Assembly: GCF_002836735.1 (NCBI RefSeq)
Contig: NZ_PJAS01000051.1
Location: forward strand, 1-64,000
DNA from: Psychrobacter sp. 4Bb
GTDB lineage: Bacteria; Pseudomonadota; Gammaproteobacteria; Pseudomonadales; Moraxellaceae
Direction of reading: 5' to 3'
Length of the DNA stretch: 64,000 bases
The position numbers were made by a program, and so were the translations under genes. This document shows, one piece after another, positions 46,914-56,218 of this stretch. Under the pieces are notes generated by a model. It was given only the letters and a program-made list of their open reading frames with translations, made no database searches and was not told the origin of the DNA. Within the stretch, counting starts at the first letter, position 1. The number at the start of each line of letters is the position of its first letter.

Positions 46914-48179
46914 TTAGGCTTGTTGTGGATCATATTGCTTTTCTTTAATGAACAAAGTAGGGATAAGACCACATAAGAAATATGCCCCTGCCATAAGTAA
47001 TAAACCTGCGCCGATAGAGTTATGCATGGCCATATAACCAATGGCAACAGGAGCAATCACAGAGCCAAGCCGTCCAATATTAAATGCACCACCAATCGCA
47101 GTACCTCGGATAGCAGTAGGGAAACTTTCGGTTAGATAGGTGGCATTAATGGCATAGGGAATACCATATAAGAAACCAAAGGTGATCATTAACCAACCAA
47201 TATTTTCTGGAGTGTGCATATACACTAGAATGGGAATAAACAATGCGGTACCCATCGTACCAAAAGCAAATACTATTTTGCGTCCGATTTTGTCAGCCAT
47301 GAATCCAGCCACGACTTTGGCAAACATCATAGTCAGGTACGTTCCCGCCATATACAGTGCCATTTCTTTGAACTTGATACCCAATTCAGTTTCTAGATAA
47401 GAAGGTAGCCAGTTACTGACACCAAAATAGCCGAATAGCAAAAGTCCTGAGCTCATTGACCATAGTATAAACATGATACGGTGTTTTGGATTTTCCATTA
47501 TCGCTTTGTATGGGTTCTCTGCTTTTTTGAGTGTGTCCAGTGCCCCACTCAGTTTTAATGCTCGAGCGTCTTTCCAAGACTGAGGTTCAGGGACTAAAAA
47601 GTACATTGATACTGCCAAAAGTATCGGCAAAAACGTCAGTAGATATAGTGTACGCCAGCCATAGCTAGGGATAATCCATGCCGAGATACTGGTGATGACT
47701 AGCGAGCCTAAGGTAAATCCTGTCATCAATGCTGCCAGTACGGTGGTTCGATGCTTGGTAGGTACCATCTCTGACATAAGCGTATTGGTAGCGATATAAA
47801 GACTACCCAGCCCTAAGCAGGCAATAACCCGTAGCGCGATAAACTGCTCATAGCTCTGCACCAGTCCACTAAAACCAGACAGTATAGAGAATATTCCAGT
47901 AGCAACGACGATCACCCGTACTCGGCCAAAGCGATCGCAAGCCCAGCCACCAAAAAACCCACCGATTGCCATACCAAATAACGACCAACTGCCTAGAGCG
48001 CCAGCCTGTACATTCGTCAGTGCAAACTCTAGCTTTAGGCTAGATAAGGTAAAGGCAAGAATACCGATATCAGCCCCATCACATAGTAAAACTAAAAAAC
48101 AAAAAACAAAGGCCAGTTTCCAAGGTTGTTTTTGGGTGGAGCTTATACTTGGATCTGCAGTTATAGCGACACTTTTCAC
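46914..48179 (-). CDS. MFS transporter, aromatic acid/dicarboxylate:H+ symporter type (DcaK-like)
   Basis: 421 residues with twelve membrane segments. First loop motif CDGADIGILAFTL (AAHS signature D-G-x-D) and GGWACDRFGRVRVI between helices 2 and 3; second-half repeat AGFMADKIGRKIVFAFG. AAHS members import aromatic or dicarboxylic acids with protons. Lies in the minus-strand pair with the acyl-CoA dehydrogenase, like dcaK and dcaA of Acinetobacter. A low-T hairpin of ACGGTAT arms lies in the gap upstream (48247-48274). Confidence 0.83.
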   Translation of the reverse strand: MKSVAITADPSISSTQKQPWKLAFVFCFLVLLCDGADIGILAFTLSSLKLEFALTNVQAGALGSWSLFGMAIGGFFGGWACDRFGRVRVIVVATGIFSILSGFSGLVQSYEQFIALRVIACLGLGSLYIATNTLMSEMVPTKHRTTVLAALMTGFTLGSLVITSISAWIIPSYGWRTLYLLTFLPILLAVSMYFLVPEPQSWKDARALKLSGALDTLKKAENPYKAIMENPKHRIMFILWSMSSGLLLFGYFGVSNWLPSYLETELGIKFKEMALYMAGTYLTMMFAKVVAGFMADKIGRKIVFAFGTMGTALFIPILVYMHTPENIGWLMITFGFLYGIPYAINATYLTESFPTAIRGTAIGGAFNIGRLGSVIAPVAIGYMAMHNSIGAGLLLMAGAYFLCGLIPTLFIKEKQYDPQQA

Positions 48180-48307
48180 AATTTATATCCTTATCGTTGT
48201 GAGAATGAAAAACTAATTTGATGCGTAGTGATAAAAATAGAAGGCAACGGTATCAGCATCCTAGCAAATACCGTCGTGCATTTTGATGGATGAAAAAGTG
48301 GTAGGGA

Positions 48308-49462
48308 TTACTCGCTGGCTTCTTTGATCATATTGCGAGCAATGATGACTTGCTGAATTTGCGTGGTACCTTCATACAAACGATATAGACGTACATCACG
48401 ATAAAAACGCTCAATACCGTAGTCTGCGATATAGCCGGCACCGCCATGGATCTGTACCGCTCTATCAGCAACACGGCCACACATCTCAGTGGCAAACATT
48501 TTGGCGCATGAGGATTCAGTAACGACGTCTTTGCCTTCGTCACGCAGACGTGCCGCGTCTAGCACCATAGATTTGGCAGCATAGATTTCTGCTTTTGAAT
48601 CAGCGAGCATGCCCTGGATAAGTTGAAAGCTAGCAATCGGTTGACCAAATTGCTTACGCTCGACGGCATAGTTCAGTGCATCATTCAGCATGCGAGTGGC
48701 GGCTCCAGTACTGGCTGCCGCAATATGCAAGCGCCCTTTATCAAGAACTTTCATGGCCGTTTTAAAGCCAACCCCCTCAACACCGCCGATGAGTGCATCC
48801 GCCGGTACGACGCAATTATCAAAGATCACATCACAGGTATGCGCGCCTTTTTGGCCCATTTTTTTGTCAATCTTGCCCAAAGTAATACCCGGCGTGTCGC
48901 TTTCGACAATAAATGCTGAAATACCGCCAGAGCGTTTGTTTTGTGGGTCAGTACGTGCCATGACAGTGAATACACCAGCCTGCGGGGCGTTGGTGATATA
49001 GCGCTTGGTACCATTGATGATATAAGTATCACCATCCTTAATAGCCGTCGTTTTCAATGAGGCGGCATCTGAGCCAGAGTCAGGCTCGGTCAAACAGAAC
49101 GAACCGATGATTTCACCACTGGCCAACCGAGGTAGATATTTCTGCTTTTGTGCTTCAGTGCCATCAATCACTAGGCCAGATGAGCCAATACCATTATTTG
49201 TCCCTATTAATGAGCGAAACGCAGGGGAGGTGCGTCCTAACTCAAATGCCAGCGTGACTTCTTCTTCCATAGTGACACCAAGTCCGCCGTATTCTTCGGG
49301 TATGGTCAGTCCAAAAAGCCCTAATTCTCGCATTTGCTCAATGATCTCTTCTGGAAGGCGGTCATTTTCTGCAACCCAATGTTCCATAGGGATAAGTTGA
49401 TCGTTAACGAAGTTACGAATGGTTTGGGTGATGTGGTCGAGGGTCTCTTTATCTCTAATCAT
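48308..49462 (-). CDS. Acyl-CoA dehydrogenase (DcaA-like)
   Basis: 384 residues, full length. GLFGLTIPEEYGGLG (N-terminal), LTEPDSGSDAASLKT (flavin contact, near 128), RKQFGQPIASFQL, QIHGGAGYIADYGIERFYRD and the catalytic-Glu block RLYEGTTQIQQ near 366. Oxidises acyl-CoA to trans-2-enoyl-CoA, first step of beta-oxidation. Divergent from the enoyl-CoA hydratase gene; the 330-bp gap carries two palindromic sites. Substrate probably a dicarboxylyl-CoA by context. Confidence 0.88.
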   Translation of the reverse strand: MIRDKETLDHITQTIRNFVNDQLIPMEHWVAENDRLPEEIIEQMRELGLFGLTIPEEYGGLGVTMEEEVTLAFELGRTSPAFRSLIGTNNGIGSSGLVIDGTEAQKQKYLPRLASGEIIGSFCLTEPDSGSDAASLKTTAIKDGDTYIINGTKRYITNAPQAGVFTVMARTDPQNKRSGGISAFIVESDTPGITLGKIDKKMGQKGAHTCDVIFDNCVVPADALIGGVEGVGFKTAMKVLDKGRLHIAAASTGAATRMLNDALNYAVERKQFGQPIASFQLIQGMLADSKAEIYAAKSMVLDAARLRDEGKDVVTESSCAKMFATEMCGRVADRAVQIHGGAGYIADYGIERFYRDVRLYRLYEGTTQIQQVIIARNMIKEASE

Positions 49463-49590
49463 ATGAATCTTCCTTGTTTGATTGATGCCTGATATCAGTA
49501 TCGGCTCTGTGACTGTATTAAATAATCTGACGTCCTTGGATAAACAGCATAATCGATGAATTATTAAATTACAATAGATTTGGTTTAAAA

Positions 49591-49721
49591 AACCGCATTG
49601 CGGTATTTATATAATTGAATATAGTGTTTTATTTTAAATTTATTCTAATTTATCAAATTTTTATGCTTCACAAACCAAAATAAACAGTATATATTGATAT
49701 TAAATACCGCATAGCGATATT
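49591..49721. promoter_or_regulatory. Two operator-like palindromes in the divergent beta-oxidation promoter
   Basis: ACCGCATTGCGGT (49592-49604) is a perfect 13-base palindrome; AATACCGCATAGCGATATT (49703-49721) is a near-palindrome with the same core AATACCGCAwwGCG. A third copy stands at 46868. The spacing between copies is about 110 bp. Candidate sites of the IclR regulator encoded at 45848. Confidence 0.6.
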
Positions 49722-49791
49722 TAATATTCAAAATAAATGCTTTGTTAGGGTGTTTATACTTTATACAAGAATGAAGTTTAAGGAGTTGATC

Positions 49792-50568
49792 ATGGAAGAG
49801 CCGCTCATTATTTGTGAGAAAAAAGGAGAGGGCGTGAGTGTTGTTAGGCTCAATCGCCCCAAAGTGCGCAATGCACTAAACAGCGTGCTACGTCAGCAAA
49901 TGGCAGACCTGTTCATTCAATTAAATGATGATCCACAAACCAAAGCAATTGTCCTTACTGGAGGGGACAAGGTGTTTGCCGCTGGTGCGGATATCAATGA
50001 TTTTTTAACTACCAGTACAGTGGATATGTACCTGCGTCATAGTGAACGCTATTGGGATGCCATTACTAACAGCCGAAAGCCCATTATTGCTGCCGTCAAT
50101 GGTTATGCTCTGGGCGGTGGCTGTGAGTTGGCCATGCATGCTGACATCATCATCGCAGGCAAGTCTGCCAAATTTGGTCAACCCGAAATTAAGATAGGAC
50201 TCATGCCAGGTGCTGGCGGGACGCAGCGTTTGTTTCGCGCGATTGGCAAACATAAGGCCATGAAGATGGTACTAACAGGCAATATGATCAGTGCTGATGA
50301 GGCGGACACAATGGGGCTGGTATCTGAAGTCGTTGAAGACGAGGCTACTATCACACGCGCCATCGAGATTGCTAAGCAGCTATCACATTACTCTCCCATT
50401 GCCCTAGCGCAAATCAAAGAAGTGGCAAATCTAGGTATTGATATGCCTTTAGAAGGTGCGTTGGCTCTAGAGCGTAAGGCTTTCCAGATTTTGTTCAATA
50501 CTCACGACCAAAAAGAAGGCGCTAAAGCCTTCCTAGAAAAGCGTCCTGCAGAATATAAAGGGCATTAA
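49792..50568 (+). CDS. Enoyl-CoA hydratase (DcaE-like)
   Basis: 258 residues from the ATG at 49792 (AAGGAG upstream). Crotonase fold: GGDKVFAAGADINDF (oxyanion hole) near 62-76, GYALGGGCELAMHADI near 105 and GQPEIKIGLMPGAGGTQRL near 129-147 with the catalytic Glu pair. Hydrates trans-2-enoyl-CoA. First plus-strand gene of the beta-oxidation cluster; an in-frame ATG at 49750 without a good site is rejected. Confidence 0.9.
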   Translation: MEEPLIICEKKGEGVSVVRLNRPKVRNALNSVLRQQMADLFIQLNDDPQTKAIVLTGGDKVFAAGADINDFLTTSTVDMYLRHSERYWDAITNSRKPIIAAVNGYALGGGCELAMHADIIIAGKSAKFGQPEIKIGLMPGAGGTQRLFRAIGKHKAMKMVLTGNMISADEADTMGLVSEVVEDEATITRAIEIAKQLSHYSPIALAQIKEVANLGIDMPLEGALALERKAFQILFNTHDQKEGAKAFLEKRPAEYKGH

Positions 50569-50582
50569 TCCCTAGCCGCGTC

Positions 50583-50646
50583 AATTCATCAGCATGTGAA
50601 TTCATAAGCACGTTAATTCATAAGCATGTGAATTCAGAGCCACATT
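50583..50646 (+). repeat. Four 16-bp tandem repeats between hydratase and dehydrogenase genes
   Basis: Units AATTCATCAGCATGTG, AATTCATAAGCACGTT, AATTCATAAGCATGTG and AATTCAGAGCCACATT run head to tail (50583-50646). The last is degenerate. Lies in the 147-bp gap before the ATG at 50716. Confidence 0.6.
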
Positions 50647-50715
50647 GTGATCGCTTTTGAAGCAAGTTATCACCTTTGAACCGAAATTTCATAGCAAATC
50701 ATGTAGAGAGTTATT

Positions 50716-52281
50716 ATGACTGTGAACACAATTGCCATTATAGGCACTGGTATTATGGGCATGGGTATTGCTCAAACTGCTGCTCAAGCTGGTATCCAAG
50801 TACTGTTATATGACGCCAAATCAGGCGCTGCTGAACAAGGACGACAATCCTTGCAAAGTACCCTCGAAAAACTTACTGCTAAAGGCAAGTTTACCGATGA
50901 GCAGCTACAGGATATTTTAAGTAATTTGACGGTACTACAAGAGCTTAGCCAAATTGCGACTGCTGAGATAGTGGTTGAAGCCATTATCGAAAATCTAGAC
51001 ATCAAAAAACAGCTTTTTGCCCAGTTAGAAGGTGTGGTCACCGCCGATACTATTTTGGCGACCAATACCTCTTCCTTATCAGTGACCGCAATTGCTGCTG
51101 ACTGTGACCACCCAGAAAGAGTGGCAGGATTTCACTTCTTTAATCCAGTCCCTTTGATGAAAATTGTAGAGGTCATTCCAGGTCTGTCTACTCAGCAATC
51201 AGTGATTGACGTGCTCTCCGATTTGGCCACACGAATGGGTCATCTGGGCGTGGTGGCAAAAGATACACCGGGTTTCATCGTCAACCATGGTGGTAGAGCG
51301 TACGGTACAGAAGCGTTAAAAATATTGGGTGAAGGGGTAACAACGTTTGAGAGTATTGACCGAATTTTGCGTGAAGGGGCAGGGTTTCGCATGGGGCCGT
51401 TTGAGCTGTTAGACCTCACTGGTATCGATGTATCGCACCCCGTGATGGAGTCTATTTACAACCAGTTCTATCACGAAGCGCGTTATCGCCCGCATCCACT
51501 GACCCGTCAAATGCTAGTAGGTAAAAAGCTTGGTCGTAAGGTTGGTGAAGGGTTTTATCACTATAAAGACGGTCAGAAGCTGTCAGCGACTACTGCTCAA
51601 AGTCAGTCGTCCGAAGCGCTTATATCTGATGCCATTATTACCTCAGTTTGGGTTGGTGCTGATCTGGTAGAAGACCAAAATCAGCTGGTCGATTACCTAA
51701 AGTCTCAGGGTATCACTATCGACGACAACTACAAGCCAAACCCTGATAGTTTGGTGCTGCTCGCACCCTATGGCGAAGATACGACTAATGCTGCGATTCG
51801 TTATCAGGTCGATCCCAAGCAAGCCGTTGCCATTGATATGCTCACTGGACTAGCAAAGCATCGTACTTTGATGCCAAGTCTCGTCACGCAGGAAACATTT
51901 GTCGCACAAGCTTATGCGTTATTCAGTAAAGGCTTGGCTGCCAGTGAGGCAATCACACAGTCTATGGTCGGTGCCACGCTAATTACCGAAAGCGTGGGCT
52001 TTGTGGCACAACGTGTGGTCGCTATGGTGATTAACCTTGGTTGTGACATTGCTATGCAAGGGATTGCTTCACCTGAAGACATCGATAATGCTGTCAAGCT
52101 TGGGCTAGGTTATCCGCATGGTCCTATCTCTTGGGGCGATCATCTTGGCGCTTCGCGTGTATTGCTTATTTTAGAGCGCATCTACGGGCTGACAGGTGAC
52201 CCACGTTATCGTCCAAGCCCTTGGCTGCAACGCCGCGCCAAGCTTGATGTGTCATTGTTCACTCAGCAAACCATTTATTAG
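50716..52281 (+). CDS. 3-hydroxyacyl-CoA dehydrogenase (PaaH/DcaH-like)
   Basis: 521 residues. NAD-binding GTGIMGMGIAQTAAQAG at about 10-26, then ATNTSSLSVTAIA, GFHFFNPVPLMKIVEV with the catalytic His, and DTPGFIVN. The first 3HCDH C-terminal domain is followed by a second one (about 400-500, GFVAQRVVAMVINLGCD), the tandem layout of PaaH rather than FadB. Oxidises 3-hydroxyadipyl-CoA or a similar ester to the 3-oxo form. Between hydratase and thiolase on the same strand. Confidence 0.9.
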   Translation: MTVNTIAIIGTGIMGMGIAQTAAQAGIQVLLYDAKSGAAEQGRQSLQSTLEKLTAKGKFTDEQLQDILSNLTVLQELSQIATAEIVVEAIIENLDIKKQLFAQLEGVVTADTILATNTSSLSVTAIAADCDHPERVAGFHFFNPVPLMKIVEVIPGLSTQQSVIDVLSDLATRMGHLGVVAKDTPGFIVNHGGRAYGTEALKILGEGVTTFESIDRILREGAGFRMGPFELLDLTGIDVSHPVMESIYNQFYHEARYRPHPLTRQMLVGKKLGRKVGEGFYHYKDGQKLSATTAQSQSSEALISDAIITSVWVGADLVEDQNQLVDYLKSQGITIDDNYKPNPDSLVLLAPYGEDTTNAAIRYQVDPKQAVAIDMLTGLAKHRTLMPSLVTQETFVAQAYALFSKGLAASEAITQSMVGATLITESVGFVAQRVVAMVINLGCDIAMQGIASPEDIDNAVKLGLGYPHGPISWGDHLGASRVLLILERIYGLTGDPRYRPSPWLQRRAKLDVSLFTQQTIY

Positions 52282-52346
52282 TACAAACAACAAAATATCG
52301 TTATAAAACCATTATTCAGAGTTAAAAAATACGACAAGGAAACGTT

Positions 52347-53549
52347 ATGTTAGATGCCTATATTTATGATGGATTAAGAAGTCCTTTTGGTCGATATGTT
52401 GGCGCATTAGCACCCGTACGCGCTGACGATTTGGTTGCTACCGTGATGAAAGCGTTGGTCGAAAAGCACCAATTATCTGCTGATATCTTTGATGAAGTGT
52501 TGCTAGGCAGTGCCAACCAAGCAGGCGAGGACTCTCGTAACATCGCGCGTAACGCGGCTTTGTTAGCAGGGTTGGATGTAACAACTCCAGGTCAGACAGT
52601 AAACCGTCTATGTGCGTCAGGTCTGTCTACTGTTGTCGATGCTGCTCGCAGTATTACGTGCAACGAAGGGGATATTATTTTAGCAGGGGGGGTCGAGTCG
52701 ATGACGCGTGCGCCGTTTGTATTTGCCAAGACAGAACAGCTTTTCAGCCGTGACTTTAAAGTCTTTGACACGACCATCGGTAGCCGTTTTCCCAACCCAA
52801 AGATTATTGAGCAGTTCGGTAGCGATACTATGCCGCAGACGGGTGACAACGTTGCTCATAAATATGGTATTACGCGCGAAGAAGCGGATAAGTTTGCCGC
52901 CGCATCGCAAGCCAAGTACCAAGCCGCCAAGCAAGCAGGGTTTTTTGACGATGAGATAACACCTATTACTGTCTTCCAAGGTAAGAAATTGCCTGCAAAA
53001 GTAGTCATAGATGATGAGCATCCGCGTGCCAGCTCCAACATTGAGGCATTACAAAAGCTCAAACCGTTAAACAAAGATGGAATCGTCACCGCAGGTAATG
53101 CGTCTGGCATCAATGATGGTGCTGCCGTGCTAATCATCGGCTCAAAGCAAGCAGAGAAAAAGCTAGGCTTTAAACCGATTGCCAAGATCTTATCATCAGG
53201 TGCAATGGGTGTTGAACCCAATATCATGGGTGTGGGTCCTGTTGAAGCAATTAAGCTAGCACTAAAGCGTGCGGATCTGACCCTCGAGGACATGTCTGTC
53301 ATTGAGATTAATGAAGCTTTTGCTTCTCAAGTGCTTGGCTGCCTTAAAGGGTTAGATATTGATTTTGATGATAAGCGTGTCAATCCCAATGGTGGCGCCA
53401 TCGCTGTCGGCCATCCGCTTGGCGCATCAGGTGCAAGAATCGCCTTGAGTACTGCTCGAGAGCTACAGCGCACAGGTGGCAAATATGCCGTGGTTAGCTT
53501 ATGTATTGGTATTGGGCAAGGGCTTGCTATGGTGATAGAACGCGTCTAA
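52347..53549 (+). CDS. 3-oxoadipyl-CoA thiolase-type acyltransferase (PcaF/PaaJ/DcaF-like)
   Basis: 400 residues. The N-terminal YDGLRSPFGRYVGALAPVRADDL and SANQAGEDSRNIARNA blocks are those of PcaF/PaaJ. Catalytic Cys in NRLCASGLST near residue 91, His in GGAIAVGHPLGASGARI and C-terminal Cys in VSLCIGIGQG. Cleaves 3-oxoadipyl-CoA to succinyl-CoA and acetyl-CoA. This assignment favours a dicarboxylate substrate for the whole cluster. AAGGAAA site before the ATG. Confidence 0.9.
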   Translation: MLDAYIYDGLRSPFGRYVGALAPVRADDLVATVMKALVEKHQLSADIFDEVLLGSANQAGEDSRNIARNAALLAGLDVTTPGQTVNRLCASGLSTVVDAARSITCNEGDIILAGGVESMTRAPFVFAKTEQLFSRDFKVFDTTIGSRFPNPKIIEQFGSDTMPQTGDNVAHKYGITREEADKFAAASQAKYQAAKQAGFFDDEITPITVFQGKKLPAKVVIDDEHPRASSNIEALQKLKPLNKDGIVTAGNASGINDGAAVLIIGSKQAEKKLGFKPIAKILSSGAMGVEPNIMGVGPVEAIKLALKRADLTLEDMSVIEINEAFASQVLGCLKGLDIDFDDKRVNPNGGAIAVGHPLGASGARIALSTARELQRTGGKYAVVSLCIGIGQGLAMVIERV

Positions 53550-53718
53550 GACTCAAAAGCATGCTCGCCCCATTACTGGTTATAGTTGATTCAGTTTAGA
53601 AGAGAGATAAGGCAACCGAGCGCAGATTTAACTGTGATACTTCAAGATAGGTTAACGCTGTCACTCTTTTATAGAGAATTGACTATATCAAGGACAATTT
53701 ATTATCAAGGAAGATACC

Positions 53719-55407
53719 ATGACAACCATACTCAACGAACACGATAATTACCATCAAGCCGAAGAAGCGTATGGGTTTCCGTTAATTATTAAACAGTTAC
53801 TAAACCGCGCCAAGATTGCTTCCACCAACCAAACCATTAGCTATGCCGACAAAGTCACTTATACCTATGCTGAGTTTTTTAAACGTATTAATCGCTTGGC
53901 TAATGTATTAAAAAATATGGGCTTGCAGGCAGGTGATGTGGTCGCGCTCATGGATTGGGACAGTCATCGTTACCTTGAAGCATACTTTGCAGTACCAATG
54001 TCGGGCATGATTTTGCAAACCGTTAATGTGCGTCTGTCTGAAGAAAAAGTGCTATATACCGTCAACCATGCTGCGCCAAAAGCCTTATTGTTGAATGCTG
54101 AATTTGCGCCGATGATTAAAGACTATCGTGACGATGCGCCTTCTATCGAGCATGTAATGTGGGCCGATGATGCAGAGGATGACAAAGTAGGTGGTGAGAA
54201 AGCTGAGCTGCCTGACTATGTCGATGGCGAATATGAGGCGCTCTTAGCAGCTGCTAGTGACGAGTTTGACTTCCTAGACTTTGATGAAAACACTATTGCT
54301 ACAACATTCTATACCAGTGGCACGACAGGTGATCCGAAAGGAGTTTTCTTTACTCATCGTCAGATCGTACTACAGACGATGGCAAGCACACTGGCATCAG
54401 CGCTCAATGCCGAAGGTCAAGGCGCGCGCTACAACGATGTATATATGCCGATGACGCCTTTGTTTCATGTACATGCGTGGTGCTGGCCGTATGGCGCAAC
54501 CATGATAGGGCTCAAGCAAGTATATCCCGGGAGATATCTGGCACCAAAACTGGTCGATTTGATTGAGCAGCACAAAGTCACGCTGTCACATGGTGTCCCA
54601 GCAATATTGCAAATGCTCCTCAAAGAAATGGCAGAGCGTGGCCGAAAATTCGAAGATCTTAAACTGTTACTAGGTGGCTCAAAGCTTAACGAAGGCTTGG
54701 CCAAAGCGGCAATCGAATGTGGCATAGAGTTTATGTCAGGGTTTGGTATGTCAGAGTCTTGCCCTGTACTGTCTCGAGCAGTATTCGATGACAAAACAGA
54801 GTCAATGACGCTAGAGGATAACCTTAACTATCGTTGTCTATCAGGTTCACCCATTATGTTAGTGTCGATGGAAATTTGGGATGAAAATGGTAAACCACAA
54901 CCCATGGATGGCAAATCTACAGGCGAGCTTGTGATACGCGCGCCGTGGTTGACCCAAAGTTATTTTAAAAATCCTGACGCAGGTAATGAGTTATGGAAAG
55001 GCGGCTGGATGCATACTCAAGATATCGCCTGTATGACCGCTGATGGTACGCTAAGCATCACAGACAGGCTCAAAGATGTCATTAAATCTGGCGGCGAATG
55101 GGTGTCCTCGCTTGAGGTCGAAACGATTTTGTCCTTTCATCCTAGCGTCGCTGATATCGCGGTGATTGGTGTGCCAGATGAGCGTTGGGGCGAGCGTCCC
55201 TTGGCATTGATCGTGCTAAAACCAGACCATGTCGATACAAAAATGGAAGATATTTTGGCATTGGGTCATCAAGCAGTAGAGAGAGGTCATCTGCCAAAGT
55301 ATGGCGTACCAAGTGAAGTGAGGTTTTTGCCAGACATGCCAAAAACCAGCGTCGGTAAACTCGATAAAAAACGCATGCGTTCGATGTACTCAGAAAACCT
55401 CATCTAG
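53719..55407 (+). CDS. AMP-forming acyl-CoA synthetase
   Basis: 562 residues. ANL motifs FYTSGTTGDPKGVFF near 195, FMSGFGMSESCPVLS near 335, GGWMHTQDIACMTADGTLSITDRLKD near 430 and KTSVGKLDKKRM with the catalytic Lys near 550. Activates a free acid to its CoA ester for the beta-oxidation genes around it. In the Acinetobacter dca cluster this role is given to a CoA transferase (DcaIJ), so a ligase here is a difference. AAGGAAG site upstream. Confidence 0.88.
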   Translation: MTTILNEHDNYHQAEEAYGFPLIIKQLLNRAKIASTNQTISYADKVTYTYAEFFKRINRLANVLKNMGLQAGDVVALMDWDSHRYLEAYFAVPMSGMILQTVNVRLSEEKVLYTVNHAAPKALLLNAEFAPMIKDYRDDAPSIEHVMWADDAEDDKVGGEKAELPDYVDGEYEALLAAASDEFDFLDFDENTIATTFYTSGTTGDPKGVFFTHRQIVLQTMASTLASALNAEGQGARYNDVYMPMTPLFHVHAWCWPYGATMIGLKQVYPGRYLAPKLVDLIEQHKVTLSHGVPAILQMLLKEMAERGRKFEDLKLLLGGSKLNEGLAKAAIECGIEFMSGFGMSESCPVLSRAVFDDKTESMTLEDNLNYRCLSGSPIMLVSMEIWDENGKPQPMDGKSTGELVIRAPWLTQSYFKNPDAGNELWKGGWMHTQDIACMTADGTLSITDRLKDVIKSGGEWVSSLEVETILSFHPSVADIAVIGVPDERWGERPLALIVLKPDHVDTKMEDILALGHQAVERGHLPKYGVPSEVRFLPDMPKTSVGKLDKKRMRSMYSENLI

Positions 55408-55574
55408 TCAAATAATCCGGTCACTATCAAATCGACTGTGACAAAAGTGCAAACTTGCATAAGCCCTAGTGTTTGAATAAATGCTAGGGATGGGGGAGGT
55501 GTGTGAGTCACGAGCACCCTGAGTCACACTCATTATCTCTATAACAAAACCTGTCTAATAAAAAGAGAAAAGCT

Positions 55575-56054
55575 ATGGAAGCTGCGCCTACGTTCCCAGA
55601 AATACAAGAGATTGTCACAAGCGATGACAATCACCCATTGCATGACTTTACCGTTATCTATCCTCAGCAAGTGGAATGGGGTGATATGGACTCCTTTGGT
55701 CATGTCAATAATGTGGTTTATTACGAATATGCTCAAAATGCTCGTATCTACTACAACAGGCGGCTTGGTTTATTTAACGAACAGACGTCTTCGGTGATGG
55801 CTGCCTCGTCATGTCGATACCTCAAATCGGTTGCTTACCCTGATGAATTATGGATTGGCGTCAAGGTCAAAAAAATAGGTAATTCAAGTCTGATTCATGA
55901 ATATACCTATTACAGTACGGTGCAGAAAGCAGTCGTTGCAATCGGTGAGTCGGTGTTGGTATATCTCGATAAATTGAGTGGGCAAAAAAAGCCTATCAAT
56001 GAGTCGCAAAAAGACGCGATTGCTGCTTTGGAAAGTATTAATCAAGAAGCCTAA
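55575..56054 (+). CDS. 4HBT-type acyl-CoA thioesterase
   Basis: 159 residues, hot-dog fold. WGDMDSFGHVNNVVYYEY carries the catalytic Asp and the family HVNN motif. Hydrolyses acyl-CoA, perhaps to recover CoA from stalled intermediates. Same strand as the ligase, 167 bp downstream; AAAAGAGAAAAG precedes the ATG (moderate site). The gap upstream holds a short CCCTAG/CTAGGG hairpin near 55464-55490. Confidence 0.85.
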   Translation: MEAAPTFPEIQEIVTSDDNHPLHDFTVIYPQQVEWGDMDSFGHVNNVVYYEYAQNARIYYNRRLGLFNEQTSSVMAASSCRYLKSVAYPDELWIGVKVKKIGNSSLIHEYTYYSTVQKAVVAIGESVLVYLDKLSGQKKPINESQKDAIAALESINQEA

Positions 56055-56089
56055 AACCTAATATATCGGTCAAATTATGATTGGGTTTT
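56053..56089 (+). terminator. Possible terminator after the thioesterase
   Basis: AAAACCTAAT (56053-56062) pairs with ATTGGGTTTT (56080-56089) with one G-T; loop of 17 bases, short T-run. It would separate the porin transcript from the beta-oxidation genes. Confidence 0.5.
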
Positions 56090-56218
56090 TAATTAGAAAG
56101 TACTTATTAAGTAGAAGTTAATTTTCATCTAAAAGGATTATTTATTTTTATGGATTAAAGAAAGCGTAGTAGCAATTGGGATTGATAAGGATATCAACAT
56201 AAAACAGGGAATAGATGA

